Part shown: positions 53,004 through 62,206 of the stretch, piece after piece
Position numbering within the stretch: position 1 is the first letter of the stretch
Layout of the letters: every line of letters begins with the position of its first letter
NCBI RefSeq assembly: GCF_013407145.1
Contig: NZ_CP026993.1
Span: 310,001-374,000 of the forward strand
Reading direction: 5' to 3'
From: Nitrosopumilus cobalaminigenes
Lineage (GTDB): Archaea > Thermoproteota > Nitrososphaeria > Nitrososphaerales > Nitrosopumilaceae
DNA length: 64,000 nucleotides
The notes under the pieces: generated by a model
Databases searched by the model: none
What the model was told of the DNA's origin: nothing
What the model saw: the letters and a program-made list of their open reading frames with translations, nothing else
Translations under genes and position numbers: made by a program

Positions 53004-53914
53004 AACTAAAAACAAAAAATTTACTCACGTTGGGGGAATTATCTTCAAAAGAATTTCTAGGATTAATTGATGAATCTATTAAACTAAAAAAAGAACTCAA
53101 AAAAGGTGGAAACAAACCTGTTCTTAAAAACAAAACACTAACAATGATTTTTCAAAAACCATCAACACGAACACGTGTTAGTTTTGAAGTTGGCATGTAT
53201 CAATTAGGTGGACATGCAGTTAACCTATCATCAAATGATATGCAATTGTCTCGAGGAGAATCTGTAGAGGATACTGCAAAAACTCTTTCACGATACTCTA
53301 ATTGTATTATGGCACGTGTATATGATCATGAATTATTGGAAACACTATCTGAACATGCAACAATACCTGTGATTAATGGACTCTCTGATACTTTTCATCC
53401 GTGTCAAATTTTGGCAGACTTTATGACAATCAAAGAAAAAAAGAAGAAACTCAAGGGACTAAAAATTGCATGGATTGGGGATGGCAATAATGTCTGCAAC
53501 TCTATGATTTACGGTGCTGCTTTATCTGGAATCAAAATGTCTATTGCAACGCCGAAAGGGTTTGAACCAGACAAAAATGTTGTAAATTCTGCTAAAAAAT
53601 CAACAGACATTGAATTGACAACTGATCCATTCGTTGCAACTAAAAATGCAGATGTGATAGTTGCAGATACTTTTTCATCTATTCACAATCTTGACAAAAA
53701 AAGACTACAAAAATTCTTACCAAAATTCCAAGTTAATGACAAATTAATGGAGTCTGCAAAGAAAGATGCGATCTTTTTGCATTGTCTTCCAGCAAAGCGA
53801 GAACAAGAAGTTACATCATCTGTAATTGACGGTCCACAATCTGTTGTTTGGGATGAGGCCGAAAACCGATTACATACTCAGAAAGCTTTGCTAGCTGCTC
53901 TGATTCACGCTTAA
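53000..53914 (+). CDS. argF: Ornithine carbamoyltransferase
   Basis: Makes citrulline from ornithine and carbamoyl phosphate in arginine synthesis. 304 residues; carbamoyl-phosphate motif [11 protein letters not shown] near residue 52, [12 protein letters not shown] near 131, and ornithine motif [10 protein letters not shown] near 260 are all intact. ATG overlaps the ftsY stop (ATGA), so it is in the pfdA-ftsY transcript. Confidence 0.95.
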   Translation: MKLKTKNLLTLGELSSKEFLGLIDESIKLKKELKKGGNKPVLKNKTLTMIFQKPSTRTRVSFEVGMYQLGGHAVNLSSNDMQLSRGESVEDTAKTLSRYSNCIMARVYDHELLETLSEHATIPVINGLSDTFHPCQILADFMTIKEKKKKLKGLKIAWIGDGNNVCNSMIYGAALSGIKMSIATPKGFEPDKNVVNSAKKSTDIELTTDPFVATKNADVIVADTFSSIHNLDKKRLQKFLPKFQVNDKLMESAKKDAIFLHCLPAKREQEVTSSVIDGPQSVVWDEAENRLHTQKALLAALIHA

Positions 53915-53950
53915 CGTATATAAGAGCAGATTCAAACTCGGTTTCTATAG

Positions 53951-54433
53951 ATGGCCTATTCGAAAATATTAAGACGATTAAGAGAGGAAAAGACCAATTA
54001 TCGAAAACGTGGAACCATGTTGATGGGTAAACGTGACTTTATCACTGTAAATATTACTAATGAAAATACTCAAGTCCAAATTCTCAAGCCTGGAATGACT
54101 GGCGACAAAGTTGTAGCTTCTGCTCATTCTAGAAGTCTGTTGGACAAAGGTTGGAAAGGTTCTAGAAAAAGTATTCCTGCAGCATATCTTACAGGCTATT
54201 TGGCTGGTAAGAAAGCATTAGGACAAGGTGCAAAAGATGCAATTCTGTACACTGGAACTAGAAGATATACACAAAGAATGGCAGCTGCTCTGAAAGGAGT
54301 AATTGATGCAGGAGTTGAAGTACCTGCAGATGCAGAAACATTCCCAGCTGATGAAAGAATTAACGGTGAACACTTGACGGTAAAAAATGAAGTTTCTAAA
54401 ATCAAAACTTCCATTGATAGCGAGGTAAAATGA
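53951..54433 (+). CDS. rpl18: Ribosomal protein uL18
   Basis: 5S rRNA-binding protein of 160 residues, archaeal form. Visible: YRKRGTMLMGKRDFITVNIT, GDKVVASAHSRSLLDKGWKG, and YLTGYLAGKKALGQGAKDAILYTG. GTATATAAG is about 30 bases upstream, so a new promoter begins the rpl18-to-cbf5 operon here. Confidence 0.95.
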   Translation: MAYSKILRRLREEKTNYRKRGTMLMGKRDFITVNITNENTQVQILKPGMTGDKVVASAHSRSLLDKGWKGSRKSIPAAYLTGYLAGKKALGQGAKDAILYTGTRRYTQRMAAALKGVIDAGVEVPADAETFPADERINGEHLTVKNEVSKIKTSIDSEVK

Positions 54434-54434
54434 T

Positions 54435-55148
54435 ATGAGTCAAACAGCACAATCTAAAGATTCACGAGGCCCACGTGGTAAACCTGCACCTGTTTATGGA
54501 AGAGGTCCACCTGGCGGAGCTAAAGATCGTCCAAGAAGACCAAGAAGAGAACCTGAAGAAGAAGTTTGGGTTCCAAAAACAATTTTAGGACAAAAAGTTG
54601 CATCTGGAGAAATTTCATCTCTAGAAGAAATTATAGAATTAGGATTAAGAATTCAAGAATCAGGAATTATCAAGAAACTATTACCTGATTTGAAAAGTGA
54701 AGTTGTAGATGTTGGAATCATTCAGAAAATGACTTCAAACGGACAATCAACTAGATTCAAAGCAATTGTTGCTGCAGGAAATGAAAATGGTTACTTGGGA
54801 ATCGGTCAAGGTAAATCTAAACAAATGAGAATTGCAATTGAAAAAGCAACCAGTCAAGCATTCCTTAATGTCCAACCAATCAAAATGGGATGCGGCAGTT
54901 GGGAATGCAGATGTGATCAAAAACATTCTGTTCCTTTCAAAGTAAAGGGAAAAGGTGGAAGTGTAACAATTGAAATTATTCCAGGACCACGTGGATTAGG
55001 TCTTGTAGCAGGAGGTAAAATTAAACGATTATTGGAATTAGCAGGTCTTAAAGACGCATGGACTACAGCAAAAGGCTCTACTCCTACAATGAATTCCACT
55101 TCAAAAGCAGTATTGGATTGTCTTCGATTGACATTCAGTCAGGGTTGA
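54435..55148 (+). CDS. rps5: Ribosomal protein uS5
   Basis: 237 residues with a Gly/Arg/Pro-rich N-terminus, then the S5 core: VDVGIIQKMTSNGQSTRFKA, GNENGYLGIGQGKSKQMRIA and KGKGGSVTIEIIPGPRGLGL. It starts one base after rpl18's stop. Confidence 0.95.
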   Translation: MSQTAQSKDSRGPRGKPAPVYGRGPPGGAKDRPRRPRREPEEEVWVPKTILGQKVASGEISSLEEIIELGLRIQESGIIKKLLPDLKSEVVDVGIIQKMTSNGQSTRFKAIVAAGNENGYLGIGQGKSKQMRIAIEKATSQAFLNVQPIKMGCGSWECRCDQKHSVPFKVKGKGGSVTIEIIPGPRGLGLVAGGKIKRLLELAGLKDAWTTAKGSTPTMNSTSKAVLDCLRLTFSQG

Positions 55149-55154
55149 TAAAAA

Positions 55155-55622
55155 ATGGCAAATGCATATCTCGTTGTTAGAATTAAAGGTCAAGCAGATT
55201 GTCCATACTGGGCAACTCACACAATGATGCTATTGCAATTAGATAAAAAATACCGTGCAACAATTCTTCCTGCAAAAGACAATACAGTTGGAATGCTAAG
55301 AAAAGTACAACACTATGTATCTTGGATTGAACTTGATGCATCTTTAGCAAAAGAATTGATTGACAAGAAAGCAAGAAAATCTGGATATCAAAAAATTACT
55401 CCTGAAGATCTTAAAACATTAGGATTTGCAAGTACTGATGAATTAGCAACAGCTTTGGCTGATGGAAAAGCAACACTATCAAAATTAAAACCCCTAAAAC
55501 CTTGGTTTGCATTAGCACCTCCAGTTCATGGTTTCAAAAAAAGTACAAAGAAACTTTATGGACAGAAAGGAGTTCTTGGAGCAAACAAAGAGCTTGACAC
55601 TATTGTTAGGAGAATGATTTAA
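55155..55622 (+). CDS. rpl30: Ribosomal protein uL30
   Basis: 155 residues, the longer archaeal/eukaryotic form (bacterial L30 is ~60). Signatures: YLVVRIKGQADCPYWATHTM and GVLGANKELDTIVRRMI near the end. The order rps5-rpl30-rpl15-secY is conserved. Confidence 0.94.
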   Translation: MANAYLVVRIKGQADCPYWATHTMMLLQLDKKYRATILPAKDNTVGMLRKVQHYVSWIELDASLAKELIDKKARKSGYQKITPEDLKTLGFASTDELATALADGKATLSKLKPLKPWFALAPPVHGFKKSTKKLYGQKGVLGANKELDTIVRRMI

Positions 55623-55623
55623 C

Positions 55624-56049
55624 ATGGCATCTAGATTACGAAAAACAAGACGACTTAGAGGCGGACGACACATGGGATGGGGACAAGTAGGTCAACACCG
55701 TGCAAGTGGTCACAAAGGTGGTCTTGGAGTTACTGGTATGAAAAAACATCATAGAAGTACCATGATGAAAGAAGACCCAGACCATTATAACCACACTTTA
55801 CCTAAAACACCTCACCCAAATATAATCAAAAAATGGACTAGCCTTAGAGATTTAGATGACTTGTTCATGATGTTCGGTAAAGAAGAAGGAGGCAAAAAAA
55901 TCATAGACCTTGTAAGTGCAGGATATGATAAACTCCTTGGTGGCGGAAAAATCACAAATGCATATTCCGTCAAAGTTGAACAATTTACGGCATCTGCTGA
56001 AGAGAAATTAAAAGCAGTTGGGGGAGAAGTGTTAACTGAAAATGGCTGA
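55624..56049 (+). CDS. rpl15: Ribosomal protein uL15
   Basis: 141 residues, archaeal type: RLRKTRRLRGGRHMGWGQVG, HRASGHKGGLGVTGMKKHH, and a C-terminal YDKLLGGGKITNAYSVKV. Overlaps the secY start by eight bases. Confidence 0.95.
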   Translation: MASRLRKTRRLRGGRHMGWGQVGQHRASGHKGGLGVTGMKKHHRSTMMKEDPDHYNHTLPKTPHPNIIKKWTSLRDLDDLFMMFGKEEGGKKIIDLVSAGYDKLLGGGKITNAYSVKVEQFTASAEEKLKAVGGEVLTENG

Positions 56050-57475
56050 GGGTACACTAACTACAACCATCAGAAAGATGGTTTTCAAAGCAGAACCATA
56101 CTTACCCCAAGTTCCTAAACCTAAAAAGAAAATCCCACTTCCAACTAGACTACTTTGGTGTGGAATTGCATTACTAATTTACATGATAATGGGACAAACC
56201 CCGTTATTTGGCGCAACAGCACCTCAATTTGATTTCCTAGCCTTTGCTAGAGTTATTTTTGCATCACAACAAGGTACCCTTGTTGAATTAGGGATTGGGC
56301 CGATAGTTACAGCTGGTCTCTTGATGCAATTGTTGAGAGGTTCAGACATTCTAAAATTCGATTTCAAAAAACCTGAAGAAAGAGGTATCTTCCAGACTGC
56401 TACTAAGATGGTAACATATGTTGTAATTGTTGCAGAATCTATTGTATATGCAGCCGCAGTGTATGGCCCTGGAGTTACTGACGCGTATGTCCTGTATGTG
56501 ATTATAGGACAGCTGATGGCGGCGTCGATTATTATCATGTTCTTAGACGAATTAATTCAAAAAGGTTGGGGACTTGGCAGTGGAATCAGTCTGTTCATTA
56601 TGGCAGGTGTAGCTCAACAAATTCTTTGGAGTATGTTCAGTCCGTTACCTGCCGGTGATGGAGGAATGATTGGTATTATTCCATACATTGTACAATCTCT
56701 TACTGGTAGTGGAGATATTACGAATATCTTATTCCGCTCTAATCAACTTCCGAGCATCTTTGGATTGTTCCTTACAGCTGGTATTTTGTTAATTCTCGTA
56801 TTTACACAAGGAATGAAAATTGAAATCCCAATTGTTTCAACAAAATACAGGGGCTTCTCTGCTGTTTATCCAATCAAATTGATGTATGTCTCAAACATTC
56901 CAGTCATTTTAGCTTCTGCACTTACTGCAAACGCTGTTTTCATATTCCAAATGCTGTGGGCAAACATGAACCCACGTAACAATAATTTCTTCATGAACTT
57001 TATAGCTCAATTTGATCCTACTAGTCCTAACACTCCAATTGGAGGTATCATTTACTATATCACTCCACCAAGAGGTTTGGATGTTGCAGCATTAGATCCA
57101 ATGCGTGCTGTAGGATATGTTTTGTTTATGATTGGAATTGTAGTTGTATTTGGTAGATTATGGGTAGAGCTTGGTGGTCTTTCACCAAAGAGTGCTGCTC
57201 AGAACTTACTTGATGCAGATGTACAAATCCCTGGATTTAGAAGATCAAACAAACCAGTTGAAGCTTTACTAAACAAGTACATTCCATCTGTCACCATTAT
57301 CGGTTCAATGATTTTGGGTCTATTGGCAGGTGTATCTGATGTACTTGGAGTCTTTGGTTCTGGAATCGGAATTTTGCTTATGGTAGATATTCTCATCAAC
57401 TATTACACACAATTAGTTAGAGAACAAGTTGAAGTTGTAATGCCGCGTTTGGGTGCTCTACTTGGTAGAAAATAA
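56042..57475 (+). CDS. secY: Preprotein translocase subunit SecY
   Basis: Pore subunit of the protein export channel; 477 residues, ten predicted membrane helices. Typical: the plug region after TM1 (MGQTPLFGATAPQFDF), LGIGPIVTAGLLMQLL (TM2), GWGLGSGISLFIMAG and the C-terminal tail with PRLGALLGRK. Exports the many surface proteins of this window together with SecE. Confidence 0.96.
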   Translation: MAEGTLTTTIRKMVFKAEPYLPQVPKPKKKIPLPTRLLWCGIALLIYMIMGQTPLFGATAPQFDFLAFARVIFASQQGTLVELGIGPIVTAGLLMQLLRGSDILKFDFKKPEERGIFQTATKMVTYVVIVAESIVYAAAVYGPGVTDAYVLYVIIGQLMAASIIIMFLDELIQKGWGLGSGISLFIMAGVAQQILWSMFSPLPAGDGGMIGIIPYIVQSLTGSGDITNILFRSNQLPSIFGLFLTAGILLILVFTQGMKIEIPIVSTKYRGFSAVYPIKLMYVSNIPVILASALTANAVFIFQMLWANMNPRNNNFFMNFIAQFDPTSPNTPIGGIIYYITPPRGLDVAALDPMRAVGYVLFMIGIVVVFGRLWVELGGLSPKSAAQNLLDADVQIPGFRRSNKPVEALLNKYIPSVTIIGSMILGLLAGVSDVLGVFGSGIGILLMVDILINYYTQLVREQVEVVMPRLGALLGRK

Positions 57476-58040
57476 AAAAGTCGTAATGGTAGGAATACCT
57501 GGAGTTGGGAAAACTACCTTGCTATCTAAAATGGCAGAAATTATCAAAGACCATAAAAAAAGTGTCAGCGTTCTAAGTTTTGGATCTTTGATGTTTGAAG
57601 TTGCAAAGGAAAATGGTTTGAAAGACAGAGACGAATTAAGAAAATTGCCTGTTTCTGAACAGCAAAAATTACAAAAACTTGCTGCAGAGAAAATTGCCCA
57701 ACATGACGAAGATGTCGTAATCATTGATACTCATGCCTTTATCAGTTCATCAGAAGGATACTATCCTGGTTTACCTGAACATGTTCTCAAAATTATTCAA
57801 CCTACAAACTTTGTTTCAGTTTCAGCAAAGCCTGAAGAAATCTATAACAGAAGAATGAGCGATGATACTCGAAATAGAGACAAAATCACCCTTGCTAATA
57901 TTAAAAAAGAATTAGATGCTCAATCTGGCATGATATCTGCTTGCAGTGTAATTTCAGGCTCTCCTGTGAAGCATATTCTAAATCGTGAGGGAAAGGTTGA
58001 TGAAGCAGCTGATAAAATCATTAATGCAATAGGACTGTAA
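57462..58040 (+). CDS. adkA: Adenylate kinase, archaeal type (AdkA)
   Basis: Interconverts ATP+AMP and 2 ADP. ~192 residues; P loop VGIPGVGKTTL and the AK pattern VIIDTHAFISSSEGYYPGLP. TTG 57462 is preferred: GGGTG (57451-57455) six bases upstream is a ribosome-binding site and the N-terminus MVENKKVVMVG fits the family. GTG 57453 gives three more residues. It overlaps the end of secY. Confidence 0.92.
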   Translation: MVENKKVVMVGIPGVGKTTLLSKMAEIIKDHKKSVSVLSFGSLMFEVAKENGLKDRDELRKLPVSEQQKLQKLAAEKIAQHDEDVVIIDTHAFISSSEGYYPGLPEHVLKIIQPTNFVSVSAKPEEIYNRRMSDDTRNRDKITLANIKKELDAQSGMISACSVISGSPVKHILNREGKVDEAADKIINAIGL

Positions 58041-58043
58041 AAA

Positions 58044-58667
58044 ATGGACGTTAACTTTATTCTACTTTTCATCGAATCTATACCTCTACAATTTGATATC
58101 TTTGGAGGAGAAAGAGCAGCATTAGGAAGTGATGATCCAATTATCAAAGGATTAGTTCTCTCAATGTTTGCAGTAACTGGATTCGGAATTTTATTGAATA
58201 TTTTCAACTCTGGAGTTAGAAAGAAGATGGTTGACCAAGTAAAACTAAAACGTATTATGAAAGAGACTCGCGGATGGCAAAAAGAAAGAATGGCTGCAAT
58301 GCGAGCAAAGGACCAAGCAAAGATTGCAGAGTTGGGTAAAAAATCATCTTACATGAACAAAATGTCCATGGAGATGATGCAGATGAATATGAGACCTATG
58401 ATGATTACTTTTGTTCCATTAATTTTGATATTTTATCTTGTATTACCTGCATTGTTCACTTACACTGTAGCTATATCCCCAATCCCTCTAAATGTAATTC
58501 CTGGTGATATGTTCCAACTAACATGTACTGCAGAACAAGCAGCAGATCCTGATCATGTTTGTGAAGTAGAAAATGCTCTTTATCTATGGGCTTGGTATTT
58601 CCTTTCATCAATTGCATTTAGTGGTATAATCATGAGACTCACAAAAACCTCAATGGATCTCAGTTGA
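58044..58667 (+). CDS. DUF106 membrane protein (archaeal YidC/Oxa1/EMC3-like insertase)
   Basis: 207 residues with three membrane segments (~residues 33-55, 115-140, 180-203) and a cytosolic coiled coil with many Met (MNKMSMEMMQMNMRPMM). This is the DUF106 family, related to YidC/Oxa1 and EMC3, which helps membrane proteins insert. Position next to secY is conserved in archaea. Confidence 0.88.
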   Translation: MDVNFILLFIESIPLQFDIFGGERAALGSDDPIIKGLVLSMFAVTGFGILLNIFNSGVRKKMVDQVKLKRIMKETRGWQKERMAAMRAKDQAKIAELGKKSSYMNKMSMEMMQMNMRPMMITFVPLILIFYLVLPALFTYTVAISPIPLNVIPGDMFQLTCTAEQAADPDHVCEVENALYLWAWYFLSSIAFSGIIMRLTKTSMDLS

Positions 58668-59224
58668 CCAAATCTATTGTAATTTCTGGACCTCCTGCAG
58701 TAGGTAAAACAACTGTTGCTAAAGGATTAGCAGAAGAATTTCAATTAAAATATCTCAGTGGGGGAGATGTGCTAAAAGAAATGGCAAATGAACACGGGTT
58801 TGATTCTAAGGGTGATGACTGGTGGGATACTGAAGAAGGAATGAAATTCCTTAACCAGCGTGAACAAAATCCTGAATTTGATAAAAAACTAGATGAGAAA
58901 TTAATTGGTCTTTTCAATCAAGGCGGAATGGTAATCACAAGTTACACTTTACCTTGGCTAATCAAAGATGGAATTAGAATTTGGTTAGAAGGGTCTCATG
59001 AGAGTAGTACGAAAAGAATGCAATCACGAGATAGCATGAGTCCTGAAGATGCATATGAAATTACTAAAGCAAGATTTGACAAGAATAAAGCATTGTACAA
59101 AAAACTGTATGATTTTGAATTTGGCGAGGACAAGTCTGTTTTTGATTTAATTATAAATACTGATAATTTAACAGCACAACAAGTAATTGATGTTACAAAA
59201 GAAACTGTGAGAAAATTACTATGA
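58664..59224 (+). CDS. cmk: Cytidylate kinase
   Basis: Phosphorylates CMP/dCMP. 186 residues with P loop ISGPPAVGKTTVAKGLA, YLSGGDVLKEMANEHG, LEGSHESSTKRMQSRD and ITKARFDKNKALYKKLYDF (archaeal cmk pattern). TTG start overlaps the DUF106 stop (TTGA). Confidence 0.92.
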   Translation: MTKSIVISGPPAVGKTTVAKGLAEEFQLKYLSGGDVLKEMANEHGFDSKGDDWWDTEEGMKFLNQREQNPEFDKKLDEKLIGLFNQGGMVITSYTLPWLIKDGIRIWLEGSHESSTKRMQSRDSMSPEDAYEITKARFDKNKALYKKLYDFEFGEDKSVFDLIINTDNLTAQQVIDVTKETVRKLL

Positions 59225-60222
59225 CGCTAAAACAACTTGAAAATCTAATAGAAATTGATCAGGACATTACTGATGATGCTTATGGGACATATTATGATAA
59301 AAGAACTATTGAACAATTACTAAACTATGGAATTATTCTTTTAGACAAACCACCAGGCCCTACAAGTCACGAAACTGTGGCATGGACAAAGCGTCTTTTG
59401 AAATTACCAAAAATTGGTCACAGTGGAACATTGGACCCACAAGTTTCTGGTGTTTTACCTTTGGGTTTGGGTGAGGCAACAAAAGCATTAGGTGTTTTAC
59501 TTTATGGTCCAAAAGAATACCATGCACTAGGACGAGTTCATTCACTTCCATCAAAAGAAAAACTAAAAGAAATTGTTGAAATGTTTCAAGGTGAAATTTT
59601 CCAAAAACCTCCTCAACGTTCTGCAGTTCTTAGACAAACTAGAACAAGAACAATTTATGAATTAGAAATTATTGAACAAAAAGAAAGGTTGCTCTTAACG
59701 AGAATTTTGTGTGAAGCCGGAACTTACATTCGTAAACTCTACTATGATATTGGAGAAATATTGGGCCCTGGTGCAACTATGGTTGAACTTAGACGTAGCA
59801 GAGTTGATCAATTCCATGAAAAAGACGGATTGGTGACCTTGCATGAACTTGCAGATGCATTTGCTTTGTGGGAAGAGAAAAAAGATGATAGTAAATTGAT
59901 GAAAATGATCAAACCAGTTGAATTAGCACTAAGTGAATTAAAATCTGTGGTTGTCCGTGATTCTGCAATTGATGCAATGTGCCATGGTGCACAACTTGCA
60001 ATTCCTGGAATTTTGAAGATTTCTCAAAATTTGAAAAAGGGAGATATTGTTGGGGTATACTCACAAAAAGGAGAAGCTGTTGCTCTTGCTGAAGCAACAA
60101 TGTCTGAAGAAGAAATTCGCGATGCCATTAAAGGATATGCTTTTGAAACAAAGAGGATCATTATGGCTCCAAATACATATCCCAAAAAATGGAGAACAAA
60201 ACCAACTCCTCCAAAGGATTAA
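59221..60222 (+). CDS. cbf5: Cbf5, H/ACA-guided pseudouridine synthase (TruB family)
   Basis: Catalytic subunit of box H/ACA RNPs; also modifies tRNA U55. 333 residues: LLDKPPGPTSHETVAWTKRL near residue 40, catalytic Asp in HSGTLDPQVSGVL near 68, RTRTIYELEI near 142, and a C-terminal PUA domain (~245-320). ATGA overlap with cmk. Nop10, Gar1 and L7Ae are not in the window. Confidence 0.93.
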   Translation: MTLKQLENLIEIDQDITDDAYGTYYDKRTIEQLLNYGIILLDKPPGPTSHETVAWTKRLLKLPKIGHSGTLDPQVSGVLPLGLGEATKALGVLLYGPKEYHALGRVHSLPSKEKLKEIVEMFQGEIFQKPPQRSAVLRQTRTRTIYELEIIEQKERLLLTRILCEAGTYIRKLYYDIGEILGPGATMVELRRSRVDQFHEKDGLVTLHELADAFALWEEKKDDSKLMKMIKPVELALSELKSVVVRDSAIDAMCHGAQLAIPGILKISQNLKKGDIVGVYSQKGEAVALAEATMSEEEIRDAIKGYAFETKRIIMAPNTYPKKWRTKPTPPKD

Positions 60223-60695
60223 AAAATAAAGAAATTATTTTAAAAGAATTGTTAGCAAAAAGCCTCGTACTCTTTATTGGAATTGGTGTGATTGCAGGAC
60301 TTGGTTTTGGCGTTTATCTGATAGATGTTAAAAATACTAGCCAGCTAATTTTTGTTGAAGGTCCTTCAGTTTCAGTGGTTACAGAAAAATCTGATTTTAA
60401 AAAAGGTGAAGAGATAAAAATTCGAATTGTAAATTCTGGAACTATTCCATTGACTTTTTCAGACTCCTCATATGGATTGAGGATTACTGGGTTGTCTGGA
60501 ATACTCATGTTCACCCCTGCATCTGCACAAGTAATTTCCAATTTAGAACCTGGTGATGAAATCGAATTTTCATGGGATCAAATCAAAAATGATGGTGACA
60601 CTGCATTGGAAGGCCTTTACAAAATATCTTCTAAAGGAATGGATAATGACGGAAATAATGTAGAAAAATCCACAACGATAACAATCTGGAAGTAA
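60189..60695 (+). CDS. Membrane-anchored extracellular beta-domain protein, unknown
   Basis: 168 residues. One N-terminal membrane helix (~24-45, VLFIGIGVIAGLGFGVYLI) and an outer domain with patterns KKGEEIKIRIVNSGTIPLTF and LEPGDEIEFSWDQ, similar to BsuPI-type Ig-like domains. The ATG lies inside cbf5 (34-base overlap), so it ends the operon. Function not recognised. Confidence 0.7.
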   Translation: MENKTNSSKGLKNKEIILKELLAKSLVLFIGIGVIAGLGFGVYLIDVKNTSQLIFVEGPSVSVVTEKSDFKKGEEIKIRIVNSGTIPLTFSDSSYGLRITGLSGILMFTPASAQVISNLEPGDEIEFSWDQIKNDGDTALEGLYKISSKGMDNDGNNVEKSTTITIWK

Positions 60696-60762
60696 TTTCT
60701 CCTAAATCCAGTAACATAATTTATAATCGCATTTCATCGAATACATTTGTCGCAAGACTTGT

Positions 60763-60861
60763 GCCGGGGTCGCCTAGCCTGGTAGGGCGCGCGCCTGGAA
60801 ATTGTTTAACCATAAAGCGCGTTCTCGCAAGGGAACGGGAGTTCAAATCTCCCTCCCGGCG
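60763..60861 (+). tRNA. tRNA-Ser (GGA) with a 15-nt intron
   Basis: Acceptor GCCGGGG/TCCCGGC with G73, D arm GCCT/GGGC, anticodon stem CGCGC/GCGCG, long variable arm (TTCTC-GCAA-GGGAA), T arm GGGAG-TTCAAAT-CTCCC. The class II variable arm and anticodon GGA give Ser. The anticodon region has 22 bases; the 15-nt intron is placed at 60801-60815, after base 37. A CC pair and T-run follow (CCTTTTTA), the T-run being a likely terminator. TTTATAATC about 40 bases upstream is a TATA box. Confidence 0.92.
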
Positions 60862-60999
60862 CCTTTTTACTTTCAATGTTATTTTTCTCTCCAATAATGG
60901 TTCAAGCCTTTACGGATTTGAATCCAAAAAATATCACAAAATAAATCCTGTCGCAAGAAGTTAGCTATAAACCTCTAACCATCATAATCAAAAATTAGT

Positions 61000-61563
61000 A
61001 TGGGATTTTTTGATACAGAAAAAGGGGTAGAAGAATATGTAAAAATGGCAGAAGGATTTGATGGAACAGAACTAATCAAAATTTTACAAAAATTCCTTCC
61101 TGAAAACTCATCTGTATTGGAGATTGGAATGGGTCCTGGAAAAGATTTGGACATGTTGAGTAAAACTTATGCTGTTACAGGCTCTGATAACTCACAAATC
61201 TTCTTAGATAGATACAAAAAACAAAATCAAAATGTTGACTTGCTAAAACTCGATGCAGTAACACTTTCAACTGATAGAACATTTGATTGCATTTACTCTA
61301 ACAAGGTTTTACATCATCTAAAAACTGATGATTTGAAAATATCTCTAAAAAAACAAAAAGAAATTCTTAATCCTAACGGAATCCTGTTTCATTCTTTTTG
61401 GAAAGGTGACAAAACTGAGAATATGGAAGGATTGTTGTTTGTTTATTATGAGTTGTATTCATTGAAAGAACTTTTTGAGCCTGATTTTGAAATATTAGAA
61501 TTGAAAATTTACACTGAGGATCAAAAAGATGACTCTATCTATGCAATTTTGAGAAGAAAATAA
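61000..61563 (+). CDS. Class I SAM-dependent methyltransferase
   Basis: 187 residues. SAM-binding motif VLEIGMGPGKDLDML near residue 40, motif II GSDNSQIFLDRY, and DCIYSNKVLHHLKTDDL (motif IV region). The substrate is unknown. ATG 61000 follows GCTATAAACC at nearly leaderless distance. Single gene. Confidence 0.87.
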   Translation: MGFFDTEKGVEEYVKMAEGFDGTELIKILQKFLPENSSVLEIGMGPGKDLDMLSKTYAVTGSDNSQIFLDRYKKQNQNVDLLKLDAVTLSTDRTFDCIYSNKVLHHLKTDDLKISLKKQKEILNPNGILFHSFWKGDKTENMEGLLFVYYELYSLKELFEPDFEILELKIYTEDQKDDSIYAILRRK

Positions 61564-61596
61564 TCTATTAGGCCCTAAACTAAAACACTAGATAGT

Positions 61597-62034
61597 TTAT
61601 AGAATCAAAACAGGACAAGATGCATTCCTAAAAATATTTTCAACCGTACTATGATGATATTGCTTTTCATAGCGAGATGAGATCTTTGTTTGCTTAATTA
61701 CTATCAAATCTACCTTGTGTTGTTTTGCAAATTCAAGTATTCTAGTGGATGCTAATTCATTTTTTGTAATTTTGGAACTGCATGAAATATTGTATTCTTT
61801 AGCAATTTTTTCTAATTTCGAATGCTGTTTTTCTACTATTTTACGCTCTTTTTCAAATTCTTGTTTACTAGTTTTTGTCTTAAAAAATCCAAAGGTATTT
61901 CGCTCTTCTAAGCAAGTTATGACGGTAATTTTTGCGTTGTTTAGTGATGCTAATGCTAGGGCTTTTTTGAATGCGGTTTCACTGTTTTTGGTTCCATTGT
62001 GGGGAACTAAAATGTGCTCAAAAGTTTTCATCAT
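61597..62034 (-). CDS. Universal stress protein (UspA family)
   Basis: ~145 residues: N-terminal FEHILVPHNGTKNSETAFKKALALA and C-terminal CPVLIL, typical of the fold; DLIVIKQTKISS replaces the usual DLIVMGSRG, and the ATP-binding G-x2-G-x9-G(S/T) is not preserved, so it may be a non-ATP-binding form. ATG 62034 or 62031 is preferred over GTG 62046. Divergent from the release-factor-like gene. Confidence 0.85.
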   Translation of the reverse strand: MMKTFEHILVPHNGTKNSETAFKKALALASLNNAKITVITCLEERNTFGFFKTKTSKQEFEKERKIVEKQHSKLEKIAKEYNISCSSKITKNELASTRILEFAKQHKVDLIVIKQTKISSRYEKQYHHSTVENIFRNASCPVLIL

Positions 62035-62206
62035 GCGTTCCTGCACAAGAAACTAGGATATTGTTGTACATAGATGAATATTCTCAAAGTTGTATTAAAA
62101 CTAGTGATAAAATATACTCTAGTACCATTTATTTTCATTGAATTCAGTATGACACTAGATTATCACAAAAGCATTGGTTTTTTTACAAACAAAAAAATTG
62201 ATTATT

